Source of the DNA: G963662655 sp963666875 | Lineage (GTDB): Bacteria > Cloacimonadota > Cloacimonadia > Cloacimonadales > JAIOQZ01 | Length of the DNA: 64,000 nt | Assembly: GCA_963666875.2 (NCBI GenBank) | Contig: CAXXPU010000002.1 | Span: 21,628 to 85,627, forward strand | Reading direction: 5' to 3' | In this document: piece by piece, positions 34,317 through 43,214 of the stretch | Position numbering within the stretch: the first letter of the stretch is position 1 | Layout of the letters: every line of letters starts with the position of its first letter | Program-made: the position numbers and the translations under genes | Notes under the pieces: generated by a model | The model's database searches: none | Told to the model about the DNA's origin: nothing | The model's input: only the letters and a program-made list of their open reading frames with translations

Positions 34317-35026
34317 TGAAAGATATTCTGGTCTATGTCGGCGTATTCGTTGTATCGTTTATCCTGATCAACGGCATGATCTTTTTCCTGTTGAAGGATC
34401 GGATCATGGGAACCGGAGATCAAGCGCCTGCCGATTCCACGCAAGCGATAGCAACGGCAGTGGATACAACTGCAACCGACACCACCATCGCAACCATCGA
34501 AGGATCCTCGCAGCCACTTGAGGAATACAACAATCTGATGAAGCTACGCAAGCGGCTGATCCAGATCTATTCTGACGGAAAGATCCACGATCACTCGCCA
34601 GCCGAGATCGATTCGATTCTCCACGATCTGGTTGCGCAGGTCGATACGCTCGCTGCAAGCCAGCAGCGTTATATCCGTCATATCAACAAGCAGCAGGGCG
34701 AGATGCGCACCAAGGACAACACGATTGTCCGGCTCAACCAGAAGATCAAAGAGCTTGAGGAAAATATTTCCCAAATACGCAACGTCAACCAGAAGGCACA
34801 GACCGAACAATCCGAACAGGAAACCACCCAGAGATTGAAGCTGGTTGCCGAAACATTTGAAGCGATGGATCCGGAGAGCGCGGTCGAAAAGATGCTGGCG
34901 CTGCCGGACGATAAGATTATACGAATCCTGAAATTGATGAGCGAGCGGAAGCGCGCCAAGATCATGGAAGTGCTTCCCAATCCCCGCGCAACGACAATCG
35001 TGCGGAAGATGACGGAGACCCAATGA
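34316..35026 (+). CDS. MotE-like flagellar protein with MgtE-N-like domain
   Basis: A 236-residue protein with one N-terminal membrane helix (about 5-25), a Thr-rich linker, a periplasmic or cytoplasmic coiled coil (70-165) and a C-terminal MgtE-N-like helical domain (about 175-232: FEAMDPESAVEKMLALPDD, ILKLMSERKRAKIMEVLP). This architecture is that of MotE/FlbB-type proteins placed between fliJ and fliK in spirochaete and epsilonproteobacterial flagellar loci, where they help build the motor-stator complex. ATG 34316 is coupled to the fliJ stop; a TTG at 34304 is also in frame. Its last four bases overlap the FliK start. Confidence 0.75.
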   Translation: MKDILVYVGVFVVSFILINGMIFFLLKDRIMGTGDQAPADSTQAIATAVDTTATDTTIATIEGSSQPLEEYNNLMKLRKRLIQIYSDGKIHDHSPAEIDSILHDLVAQVDTLAASQQRYIRHINKQQGEMRTKDNTIVRLNQKIKELEENISQIRNVNQKAQTEQSEQETTQRLKLVAETFEAMDPESAVEKMLALPDDKIIRILKLMSERKRAKIMEVLPNPRATTIVRKMTETQ

Positions 35027-37440
35027 AGCAAACGGGAATCACGGCGCTTCAGCCTGTGCTGCTGAAATCGAAAACGAATTCGAAAGTGGATTCGAAGAGC
35101 ACCCGTTTCTTCAATATCATTACACAAATTACTACGGATAAAGCTCAAGGCAGTAAATTAAACCTCGTCTCCCGGACAGGCGCAACAATCCCGAATGCGA
35201 AGGTATCCGGCGAGCAGGCGAAATCAACCGTAACGACCGCACTGACACGTGATACTGCTTCGACAAAGAGACGGCAGGAGCCGATCAAAGCATCGAGCGA
35301 CCAATTCGCGATAGGAAAATACAGCACGGGCATCAATCCCAAGCCTGTAAAGGAATTCCACGTATTATCATCGGAATCTTCCTATGTGCTGAATCCCGCC
35401 GATGTCCACGTCAGGCTGTCGGAAAAAAGCAGTGCATCTGCTCAGAAAGATAACCGTGTGATCGTGTTTCCTGTAAAAGGCGGATCAAAGCAGTCCGTAG
35501 AATCACCGAATGCTGTCGGGCAGGTTGAAATAATTTCCCATGTACACGCACCTGCTTCTGAAGTCACTCGTAGCGACGCTTCCAACCAGAGCGATTCCGC
35601 TGCGAACAAGCCGGCACAAGACCATCAATCCGAATCAAGGCTCGAGTGGGGATTATCCCCGCAAAGCGAAGTCGTATCCGCGAGCATGAAGCATACGGAA
35701 CCGATGTGGACCGCTCCGGCACAAGATATCCGGATGAATCCGCTCCCGAATCCAAAACAGAATGACAGCGCTACACGGGCAGAGAAAGATCAGACGATTG
35801 CGAGACGCCCCATCGTTGCCGAGTATGTATCCAGCACGATCAACGTACCGAGACAGCATATCGATCGTGGCAGTAAGCATCAAGAACAGTCGGATATACA
35901 GTCCTCACGAACCAAGGATCAGCCGATCCCGCAACGTCCTGTCATGACCGAAAACACTACATCCTCGAACGACACGCCGAAGCAGCAGATCGTTTCGAAT
36001 GGTAAACCCCAAGAGCAAACGATCGAGAGTGATCAGCCTATCCTGCGACGTCCTGTCGTAAACGAAAACACTACATCCACGAACGACACACCGAAGCAGC
36101 AGATCGTTGCGAATGGCAAATCCCAAGAGCAAACGATCGAGAGTGAACAGCCGATCCTGCGACGTCCTGTCATGACCGAAAACACTACATCCTCGAACGA
36201 CGCGCCGAAGCAGCAGGTCGTTACGAATGGCAAATCCCAAGAGCAAACGATCGAGAGTGAACAGCCTATCCTGCGACGTCCTGTCGTGACTGAAAACACT
36301 ACATCCACGAACGACACACCGAAGCAGCAGGTCGTTTCAAATAGCAAGCCCCAAGAACATCCGATCGAGAGTGATCAGCCGATCCTGCGACGTCCTGTCG
36401 TGACCGAAAACTCTACATCCACGAACGACACGCCGAAGCAGCAGATCGTTTCGAATGGCAAATCCCAAGAGCAAACGATCGAGAGTGAACAGCCGATCCT
36501 GCGACGTCCTGTCGTAAACGAAAACACTACATCCACGAACGACGCGCCGAAGCAGCAGATCGTTACGAATGGAAAGCCTCAAGAGCAAACGATCGAGAAT
36601 GAACAGCCGACCGGTAATAGAAACAATGCTCAAGAGGGAGCGGAAAGCCGTCAGACTTTGTCGAAGCAAGTTGCTCGGGAGGATAACGAACCGCCGATAG
36701 AATCGAGACAGAACCCGTCCCCCGCAGCACGTTCGGAACAACCCGTCAGCGTCGTCACAACAAAGACCATGCAGGCGGACCAGCAACGACTGGACAATCC
36801 GGTGGCAGAACATGGTATCACAAAAAACGCTTCACAACACGATTCCAGCCATCTGGAAACGAGCGATCAGGGCAAACAGAACGAATCTCCGACCCGCGAG
36901 AATTCACCGGCGGCGAAACAACAGAACAACATCCAGCCGGAATTTCATGCTGTGGAGCAGGTGGCTCAACAGCTAACGACGAACCGTGTCGTCTCGCCGC
37001 AACCAACACCGATGTCGCAGACCTTCTCGAATGAATTCCTGCAAAAAGCGATGCAGAAACTGAAAGAATTCGAAACCGGCACCACAGCAACGAAAAACTG
37101 GGCGAAGTTCGAGATGACGCACGAGGAAACGGGCCGCGTGCAGACCGTTCTCGAATCGGACAACGGCAAATTGCAGATCCTGCTCGTGGCGGAAGACAGC
37201 GAAAAAATGAAATACCTGCAAGACACCATGAAGGGCTTGCAGGAACACTTTACCCGACTCGGTTATGAAGACGTACAAGTAGAGTACGATTACGACAGAC
37301 AACATCGCAGAAGAAACGAACAACAACCCCGGAATTTCGCAAAGCAGAGAACCACTACGGCAGCGATCGAAAAACCGCAGGCGAAGCCCGGCAGAATGTC
37401 GAAACGAACTGGCTACAATACAATCGATTACGTAGCCTGA
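35023..37440 (+). CDS. fliK: FliK-type hook-length control protein with tandem repeats
   Basis: An 805-residue Gln/Ser/Thr/Pro-rich protein. The C-terminal domain (about 660-760, around EFLQKAMQKLKEFE, FEMTHEETGRVQTVL and GKLQILLV) matches the FliK C-terminal substrate-switch domain. The N-terminal two thirds are of low complexity and include six near-identical 38-residue units (encoded at about 35950-36606) built on ENTTS-ND-PKQQ-V-NGK-QEQTIES-QPILRRPV. FliK acts as an export-linked ruler that stops hook growth, so the repeat number could set hook length. Position between motE and flgD supports the call. Confidence 0.85.
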   Translation: MKQTGITALQPVLLKSKTNSKVDSKSTRFFNIITQITTDKAQGSKLNLVSRTGATIPNAKVSGEQAKSTVTTALTRDTASTKRRQEPIKASSDQFAIGKYSTGINPKPVKEFHVLSSESSYVLNPADVHVRLSEKSSASAQKDNRVIVFPVKGGSKQSVESPNAVGQVEIISHVHAPASEVTRSDASNQSDSAANKPAQDHQSESRLEWGLSPQSEVVSASMKHTEPMWTAPAQDIRMNPLPNPKQNDSATRAEKDQTIARRPIVAEYVSSTINVPRQHIDRGSKHQEQSDIQSSRTKDQPIPQRPVMTENTTSSNDTPKQQIVSNGKPQEQTIESDQPILRRPVVNENTTSTNDTPKQQIVANGKSQEQTIESEQPILRRPVMTENTTSSNDAPKQQVVTNGKSQEQTIESEQPILRRPVVTENTTSTNDTPKQQVVSNSKPQEHPIESDQPILRRPVVTENSTSTNDTPKQQIVSNGKSQEQTIESEQPILRRPVVNENTTSTNDAPKQQIVTNGKPQEQTIENEQPTGNRNNAQEGAESRQTLSKQVAREDNEPPIESRQNPSPAARSEQPVSVVTTKTMQADQQRLDNPVAEHGITKNASQHDSSHLETSDQGKQNESPTRENSPAAKQQNNIQPEFHAVEQVAQQLTTNRVVSPQPTPMSQTFSNEFLQKAMQKLKEFETGTTATKNWAKFEMTHEETGRVQTVLESDNGKLQILLVAEDSEKMKYLQDTMKGLQEHFTRLGYEDVQVEYDYDRQHRRRNEQQPRNFAKQRTTTAAIEKPQAKPGRMSKRTGYNTIDYVA
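35943..36606. repeat. Six 114-bp tandem coding repeats in fliK
   Basis: The phrase GAAAACACTACATCC (one copy with T for A) recurs at 35950, 36064, 36178, 36292, 36406 and 36520, exactly 114 bases apart. Copies differ at a few positions, mostly silent or conservative, so they are recent and in frame. They could expand or contract by slippage or recombination. Confidence 0.93.
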
Positions 37441-37450
37441 GGAGGAAATT

Positions 37451-38158
37451 ATGAGTGATATCGTCGGAATATCGAGTAACGTTGCAAATGCCTACACCGA
37501 AACAACGGTATCGAATGGCAACATGTCCAAGGACGACTTTCTCGAGCTGCTTGTCACCCAGTTGCAATATCAGGATCCGCTCGATCCGATGGACAACACA
37601 CAGATGGCAGCGCAGCTTGCCCAATACAGTCAACTCGAGACATTGAACAACATCCAGGAGACGCTCGAAAACAGCCTCCTTCTGGATCAGTCCCTGAACA
37701 ACTCTTTCATGACATCGCTGATCGGAAAGGGTGCCAAGGCGTACGGCAACGGACTTACCTACGACGGAGACAACACGGAACTTACGTACGAGACTTATGG
37801 CGCGTCAAACGTGACCATCAGTATCTACGACGAATCCGGTGATCTGATCCGAACCATCGATGCAGGCTATCAGCAAGCCGGCGAAAACTCATTTACCTGG
37901 GATGGAAGGGACGAGTACGGCAACACTGTCGATTCCGGTCATTACACCTTCGAGGTGGAAGCGCTCAATTCGGATGGCGACGCAGTTACCGCATATACCT
38001 ACACCGTGGGCATGATTCAGGGAATCACCTATGAAGACGGTTCGCCCTACTTCCTGATCAACGGCCAGATGGTCAACTTGGGAGACGTCATCTCGATACT
38101 CGACTCGACCGATGACGGCACCATTGTCGATCCGACCGAGGTAGCAAACAACAATTGA
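37451..38158 (+). CDS. flgD: Flagellar hook capping protein FlgD
   Basis: A 235-residue protein. The N-terminal FlgD motif DDFLELLVTQLQYQDPLDPMDNTQMAAQLAQYS is split here only for description: LLVTQLQYQDPLDPMDN is visible at about 33-49, followed by the FlgD Ig-like domain (about 115-190, with GENSFTWDGRDEYGN and DSGHYTFEV). FlgD caps the growing hook and is required for FlgE assembly. It starts ten bases after fliK, with GAGGAAATT as ribosome site. Confidence 0.95.
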   Translation: MSDIVGISSNVANAYTETTVSNGNMSKDDFLELLVTQLQYQDPLDPMDNTQMAAQLAQYSQLETLNNIQETLENSLLLDQSLNNSFMTSLIGKGAKAYGNGLTYDGDNTELTYETYGASNVTISIYDESGDLIRTIDAGYQQAGENSFTWDGRDEYGNTVDSGHYTFEVEALNSDGDAVTAYTYTVGMIQGITYEDGSPYFLINGQMVNLGDVISILDSTDDGTIVDPTEVANNN

Positions 38159-38168
38159 GGAGTGGATC

Positions 38169-38555
38169 ATGTTGCAACGAGTAACTCAGCAGATTGATCC
38201 CCGCATCCAGGGAGTACAGCCCGATAGCGTACGGCAGAATCAAACGCTCGAACAAAAACGCCGTCAAACGCAATTCGAGCAGATACTCCAGGACAAACTG
38301 AGATCGCAGAACCTCCAATTCTCGGCTCACGCACAATCACGGCTCCAGGAACGAAACATCAACCTGGAAGCAGAAGACATCGCGCGTCTCGAAGGCGCGT
38401 TGGACCAGATCGCCGAAAAGGGCGGAAAGGAATCGCTCATCGTCATGGACAACGTCTCCTACGTGGTAAGCGTCCCGAACCGGACCGTCATCACCGCGGT
38501 TGACGACGCCCATAGTAACGTATTCACCAACATCGACAGCGCAATGCTGTTGTAA
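38169..38555 (+). CDS. Flagellar operon protein, TIGR02530 family
   Basis: A 128-residue protein that lies between flgD and flgE, the usual position of this family in Firmicutes-like and related operons. The family core is visible as FSAHAQSRLQERNINL, then DQIAEKGGKESLIVMDNVSYVVSVPNRTVITAVD. The function is unknown; it is presumed to act in hook assembly. It starts ten bases after flgD with GAGGAGTGGATC upstream. Confidence 0.87.
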   Translation: MLQRVTQQIDPRIQGVQPDSVRQNQTLEQKRRQTQFEQILQDKLRSQNLQFSAHAQSRLQERNINLEAEDIARLEGALDQIAEKGGKESLIVMDNVSYVVSVPNRTVITAVDDAHSNVFTNIDSAMLL

Positions 38556-38641
38556 CCGGGCTGGACCTCGTAGAGGAAGCCCTTGTGTCAGCGCCGAACG
38601 ACCGACGCGCTGAACATTGAACAAGACACAAGGAGAGTGTT

Positions 38642-40684
38642 ATGTTAAGATCACTGTTTTCCGGAGTCTCCGGAGTAACGACCCAACAGGCGTACATGGA
38701 TGTTATCGCCAACAATATTGCCAACGTGAACACAACCGGATACAAGTCCGGCCGCATCACCTTTGCGGATACATTCTCTCAGACCCTCTCCGACGCCCGT
38801 GGTTCCTCCGGGAACTTCGGCGGCGTAAATCCCGTCCAGATTGGGCTGGGAACCCGCATCTCGAGCATCGATACCAACTTCACCGCCGGTTCGCTTGAAT
38901 CGACAGGTATCACTACCGACCTGGCTGTCAACGGCGACGGATTCTTCATCGTCGGCGACGGAAACACCCGCTACTTTACCCGGGCGGGAGCGTTCCAGGT
39001 TGACAGCAACGGTATGATCATCGCCCAGGGCGGACAGTACTTCGTGCAGGGACGCATGGCGGACGAAGACGGGAATCTCACTTCCTCAACCTCGCTCGAA
39101 AACATCGTCCTTCCATTCGGCAAGAAAGATCCGGCGCACGCCACGGAAAACGTCGATCTCTACTGTAACCTCAATCGAGAAGCCGCCACAACCGAACAAT
39201 GGCTCTCCGATTCTCCGCTCGAGATCGACGGAACAGCCGTTAACGGCTCCGGAAACCTCAGCGCGATCGACCTCGCGAACATCGACGGCGTAAACATCCA
39301 GAGCGGCGACGTGATCCAGATCACCGGAACCGACCGCGACGGCAACGCAATCACGGTCGATTTCACCTACGGAACCACTGGCACCACCCTTCAGGATCTG
39401 GTCAATTCGATCAACACCGCTTTCAATTCCAGCGACAGCGCTGGAGCAACCGTTATTATCGACGACAACGGCTATCTGCGCTTCACCGCAAACGAAGCCG
39501 GTCCCAACGACTTCAGCTTCGCGCTGATTCCGCCCGTCACGGTCGAGGCAAGCGCACAGACCCATACATCGACAACCGCCTGGACGACAAACACCGGCGC
39601 TGATAACGCAACGTCATCTACCGATCTGGCGAACATCGACGGATCGACCGTTACCACAGGCACTACCCTCACATTCGACGCGGTCGATACCGACGGAACA
39701 ACCGTTGCGCTGAACTTCGTGTACGGTACCGATGGCACAAACGTCGGCGACCTCATCAACTTCATCAACGCGAACATGACCGGCGTAACCGCGACCCTCT
39801 CAAACGGAAGCCTCGTGTTCACCAACAACGAAACGGGTGCCGACGTAACCTCAACGATTACCAGTATCTCCGGCGGCGGACTTGACCTCGCTTTCAGCAC
39901 GGTAAACGGCACCAACGCGACAAGCGTCTCGTTACCCTCCATGACACAGGTTGTCGAAGGAGCTACCGGCGAACATTCGACCGAAATTACGGTCTATGAC
40001 AGCCAGGGCGGCGAACACAATCTCGTCGTGAACTTCACGCAGGACAACACCCCCGGAAGTAACTTCTGGACATGGGACGTCGTGATCGACAACGGCGAAA
40101 TCAATCCCACCGCCGGTAATTCCGGAACGGTCTCCTTCAACGAAGACGGATCGCTCAAGGAATTCCTCTATACCAACGGCGAGGCATTGACCTTCAATGT
40201 GGATGGCGCGCAGGAAGTGAATATCCAGTTCAACGCCGGAACCTCCGGAGCCTTCGATGGAATCACCCAGTTCGCGTCCGCAAGCACGACTATCGCCATC
40301 GAACAGGACGGCTACACACTCGGTCAACTTTCCACGATCAGCGTTGACGAACAGGGTATCATCACCGGATACTACTCCAACGGTCAAAGCAAGACGCTCG
40401 CGCAAATCGCGCTAGCAACCTTCACCAATCAGGGAGGACTCAAGAAGGAAGGCGATAGCCTCTATTCCGAGAATTCCTCGACCGGCAATCCCATCATCAA
40501 CTGGGGCGGCAGCAACGCATCCAGCACCATCCGCTCAGGATATCTGGAATCGTCCAATGTCGATCTGACCAAGGAATTCACAAATATGATCGTCGCGCAG
40601 CACGCGATCCAGGCAAACGCCAAAACGATCTCGACTGCCGATACGATTCTCAGCACGGTCATTGAAAGATTGAAACGTATGTAA
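38642..40684 (+). CDS. flgE: Flagellar hook protein FlgE
   Basis: A 680-residue protein, much longer than the roughly 400 residues of enterobacterial FlgE. The N terminus has the rod/hook signature (SLFSGVSGVTTQQAYMDVIA and NNIANVNTTGYKS) and the C terminus the matching helix (NVDLTKEFTNMIVAQ, QANAKTISTADTIL). A central insert holds two similar units (about 205-305 and 320-425) that start LANIDG and contain FTYGT or FVYGT followed by LVNSIN or LINFIN, like Flagellin_IN-type surface domains. They probably form extra outer domains on the hook. Confidence 0.95.
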   Translation: MLRSLFSGVSGVTTQQAYMDVIANNIANVNTTGYKSGRITFADTFSQTLSDARGSSGNFGGVNPVQIGLGTRISSIDTNFTAGSLESTGITTDLAVNGDGFFIVGDGNTRYFTRAGAFQVDSNGMIIAQGGQYFVQGRMADEDGNLTSSTSLENIVLPFGKKDPAHATENVDLYCNLNREAATTEQWLSDSPLEIDGTAVNGSGNLSAIDLANIDGVNIQSGDVIQITGTDRDGNAITVDFTYGTTGTTLQDLVNSINTAFNSSDSAGATVIIDDNGYLRFTANEAGPNDFSFALIPPVTVEASAQTHTSTTAWTTNTGADNATSSTDLANIDGSTVTTGTTLTFDAVDTDGTTVALNFVYGTDGTNVGDLINFINANMTGVTATLSNGSLVFTNNETGADVTSTITSISGGGLDLAFSTVNGTNATSVSLPSMTQVVEGATGEHSTEITVYDSQGGEHNLVVNFTQDNTPGSNFWTWDVVIDNGEINPTAGNSGTVSFNEDGSLKEFLYTNGEALTFNVDGAQEVNIQFNAGTSGAFDGITQFASASTTIAIEQDGYTLGQLSTISVDEQGIITGYYSNGQSKTLAQIALATFTNQGGLKKEGDSLYSENSSTGNPIINWGGSNASSTIRSGYLESSNVDLTKEFTNMIVAQHAIQANAKTISTADTILSTVIERLKRM

Positions 40685-40695
40685 TCGTTAGTACG

Positions 40696-40726
40696 CGGGG
40701 GCTAACCGCCCCCCCCCCTTTTAATA
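40696..40726 (+). terminator. Possible terminator after flgE
   Basis: GGGGGC-TAACC-GCCCCC followed by a C run and TTTT lies 12 bases after the flgE stop. It would separate the fliJ-flgE group from the flbD group, or act as a weak attenuator. Confidence 0.55.
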
Positions 40727-40933
40727 TAGTGTGAAGACTCTGGGTATTGATGGCCCGAGTTCCTTGAAATGCCAAAGAGTGCGGAATCGGCAATAATGCG
40801 ATATCGCGAAATCGACGCCGGAGCGCATTTCAGCTTATCCCAGAGCGTGAATTTCCGGTTTTTCAAATCGGAAGCGGTATAAATATTGACTGGATTCATC
40901 TTTATCCGTAAATTGTCGAAACGAGGAGTTTGA
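40727..40933 (+). promoter_or_regulatory. Intergenic region before flbD with candidate promoter
   Basis: Within this gap TTGACT (40886-40891) and TAAATT (40909-40914) are 17 bases apart, 20 bases before the flbD ATG. No sigma-54 site was found here. The region may give the flbD-fliR genes an independent promoter. Nothing else is recognised. Confidence 0.35.
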
Positions 40934-41149
40934 ATGGTCAAGCTTACCAAGATCAACGGCAAAGAGTTTTACGTGAACGCGGACTTGATGGAATTCATCG
41001 AAACGACACCCGATACCATCATCACCCTGACAACCGGCAAGAAGCTGATCGTCAGAGAATCGGCGGAAGAGGTGATCGAGGCGATCGTAAACTACAAGAG
41101 TCGCGCATTGCGAAACTGGGAACAGCTTACGCTGAAGACCCAGTCATAA
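40934..41149 (+). CDS. flbD: FlbD-family flagellar protein
   Basis: A 71-residue protein matching the short FlbD family that often precedes motA in non-enteric flagellar operons: MVKLTKINGKEFYVNADLM, then TPDTIITLTTGKKLIV and a C-terminal helix. The function is not established (this is not the Caulobacter transcription factor of the same name). It starts after CGAGGAGTTTGA. Confidence 0.88.
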   Translation: MVKLTKINGKEFYVNADLMEFIETTPDTIITLTTGKKLIVRESAEEVIEAIVNYKSRALRNWEQLTLKTQS

Positions 41150-41171
41150 CCTTTGCAGACAAGGACTACGT

Positions 41172-41936
41172 ATGGATATCGCAACCCTGGCAGGTCTTGT
41201 TCTCGCGATGTTGCTCGTGTTCGTGCCGATCATTTTATCGGGCCAGTTAGCCGCGTTCATCGATGTCGGCTCGATGCTGATCGTTGTCGGCGGATCAATA
41301 GCGGCAACCCTGGCATCCTTTCCATTGAAGGAATTTCTGGGAATCGGTAAGGTCATCAAGATCTGTATATTCGCTCCCAAGCTCGACGTTGTATCCAAAA
41401 TCGACATCCTGATCGATCTTGGCGAAAAAGCGCGTCGGGAAGGAATCCTGGCGCTGGAAAGAGAGCTGAAGGGAATCGACGACGAATTTATGCAGAAGTC
41501 GATTCAGCTTGCGGTTGACGGCAACGAGGTGGAAGTCATCGAGAACGTGATGGGAACGGAGATCGAATACATGAGCGAACGCCACAAGAGTGGCAAAGCG
41601 CTGTTCGATCAATTGGGTTTCTACGCTCCTGCCTTCGGTATGATCGGTACGCTGGTAGGTCTGATCCAGATGCTACAAGCGCTGGACGATCCCTCCAACA
41701 TCGGCGCCGGAATGGCGATCGCGCTGATCACGACGTTCTACGGCTCGCTGATTGCGAATGCAATTGCGCTTCCGCTGTCTGCCAAGCTGGACGTCCGATC
41801 CAAGGAAGAAATCCTGATGAAAAACCTGATTCTGGTAGGCATCCTCTCGATTCAGTCGGGAGACAACCCGCGCGTTCTGCGCGACAAACTCGAAACGTTC
41901 ATCAGCCCGAACATGCGCAAAGGCTCGCAGCAGTAG
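41172..41936 (+). CDS. motA: Flagellar motor stator protein MotA
   Basis: A 254-residue inner-membrane protein with four membrane helices (two near residues 4-50, two near 150-200). The GFYAPAFGMIGTLVGLIQML segment is the conserved third helix with the Pro of the proton path; the fourth helix has GMAIALITTFYGSL. The cytoplasmic loop carries the charged residues that contact FliG. With MotB it forms the ion-driven stator. Choice of H+ or Na+ cannot be decided safely here. Confidence 0.95.
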   Translation: MDIATLAGLVLAMLLVFVPIILSGQLAAFIDVGSMLIVVGGSIAATLASFPLKEFLGIGKVIKICIFAPKLDVVSKIDILIDLGEKARREGILALERELKGIDDEFMQKSIQLAVDGNEVEVIENVMGTEIEYMSERHKSGKALFDQLGFYAPAFGMIGTLVGLIQMLQALDDPSNIGAGMAIALITTFYGSLIANAIALPLSAKLDVRSKEEILMKNLILVGILSIQSGDNPRVLRDKLETFISPNMRKGSQQ

Positions 41937-41960
41937 CGTAACCGGCTGAAAGGCGGCGTC

Positions 41961-42704
41961 ATGGCGAAGAAGCAGAAGTGTCCCGATTGCCCACCTGTTG
42001 GTGCACCGGCATACATGACGACCTACGGCGACATGATGACGCTGCTGGTGACCTTCTTCGTGCTCCTGATCTCGTTTTCCAGCATTCAGGAAAGCAAGTT
42101 CAAGCAGGCGATGAGCTCGCTGCAGGGAGCACTCGGCGTATTGACGGCGGACGGTGGACGTTTGATCCTGAAACCGCAGATGCCCTACTACGAGATCAAG
42201 CGACACGATTTCGACTACGAGATGGAGAAAATCCTCCAGCAACTGGAAGAAATCACCGAACGAACCGGAACCCACGAGAACGTGAAATACGAGCGATCCA
42301 AAGACCGCATCCATTTCAGCATCAGCAATCCGATGCTGTTCGATTCGGGTTCGTCGGACGTGAAAGACATGGCGGACGACATTCTCGCCCAGATAGCCAG
42401 AGTGCTGGCGATGGTTCCGTTCGAAGTTCGCGTCGAAGGTCATACCGACGATGTGCCGATCCACACCGCAAGGTTCCCCTCAAACTGGGATCTTTCGGCA
42501 TCGAGAGCACTTTCTGTCGTTCAGAAATTCATCGACAACGGCATCGCGCCGGAACGTTTTCAGGCAATCGGATTCGGTGAATTCCGGCCCATTGCCTCCA
42601 ACGACACACAGGAAGGCAGAAGCCAGAATCGCCGTGTCGAGATATACGTGAATCTTCGTGATGAAGTATCCGGAAAACTGATCGATTTCGAATCATTGGA
42701 ATAA
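41961..42704 (+). CDS. motB: Flagellar motor protein MotB
   Basis: A 247-residue protein. A CPDCP pair and a short cytoplasmic tail precede the single membrane helix TYGDMMTLLVTFFVLLISF, where Asp25 is the ion-binding residue. A linker leads to an OmpA-like peptidoglycan-binding domain (about 110-235: VRVEGHTDDVPI, NWDLSASRALSV, GFGEFRPIASNDTQEGRSQN). It lies 24 bases after motA. Confidence 0.95.
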   Translation: MAKKQKCPDCPPVGAPAYMTTYGDMMTLLVTFFVLLISFSSIQESKFKQAMSSLQGALGVLTADGGRLILKPQMPYYEIKRHDFDYEMEKILQQLEEITERTGTHENVKYERSKDRIHFSISNPMLFDSGSSDVKDMADDILAQIARVLAMVPFEVRVEGHTDDVPIHTARFPSNWDLSASRALSVVQKFIDNGIAPERFQAIGFGEFRPIASNDTQEGRSQNRRVEIYVNLRDEVSGKLIDFESLE

Positions 42705-42725
42705 ATATAGATGGAGTAAACTCTG

Positions 42726-43205
42726 ATGAATGAAAAAGGGAAGATCAACATCATCATAATCGTAGCAATCATTTTCTTCCAGCTGGTTCTGTCGTTCCTT
42801 CTGGTCTGGTTCTTTGTCTTACGCAAACCCAATCCGGAAGAAGACGGCGAACAGCAGAAGAAAGCGAAGAAGGAGAAGGAAGTCCAGTATGTGATCCTTC
42901 AGGATCCGGATTTCAACAATATCATTGTCAATCCCGGCGACGGCGACGGCAGGATATTGCAGCTCAGCATCACCTTCGAATACGATATGGAATATGAGAC
43001 ACTTCCTGCTGAAATCGATGCACGCCAACCGGAGATCCTGGACTCGATCAACATGCTGCTCTCATCGACCAGCATCCGAGACCTCAGTCGTCCGGATTAC
43101 AGGGATCAACTGAAGGAACAGATCAAGCAATTGATGAATGGACTCCTGAAAGACACCGAGATGGAAATCCATCGCGTGTTCTTCCCGCAGTACATCATCC
43201 CATAA
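42726..43205 (+). CDS. fliL: Flagellar basal body-associated protein FliL
   Basis: A 159-residue protein with one N-terminal membrane helix (about 8-32), a Lys/Glu-rich linker and a periplasmic FliL domain: LQDPDFNNIIVNPGDG, QLSITFEYD, LDSINMLLSSTSIRDL and the C-terminal RVFFPQYIIP. FliL forms rings around the stator and supports motor torque. Its position between motB and fliM is standard. Confidence 0.92.
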   Translation: MNEKGKINIIIIVAIIFFQLVLSFLLVWFFVLRKPNPEEDGEQQKKAKKEKEVQYVILQDPDFNNIIVNPGDGDGRILQLSITFEYDMEYETLPAEIDARQPEILDSINMLLSSTSIRDLSRPDYRDQLKEQIKQLMNGLLKDTEMEIHRVFFPQYIIP

Positions 43206-43214
43206 GAGAAAATT

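Noticed and set aside
35943..36606. Regular repeats that could be mistaken for a CRISPR array
   Set aside because: The period is 114 bases with no variable spacers, the units are in frame inside fliK, and no cas genes are present.
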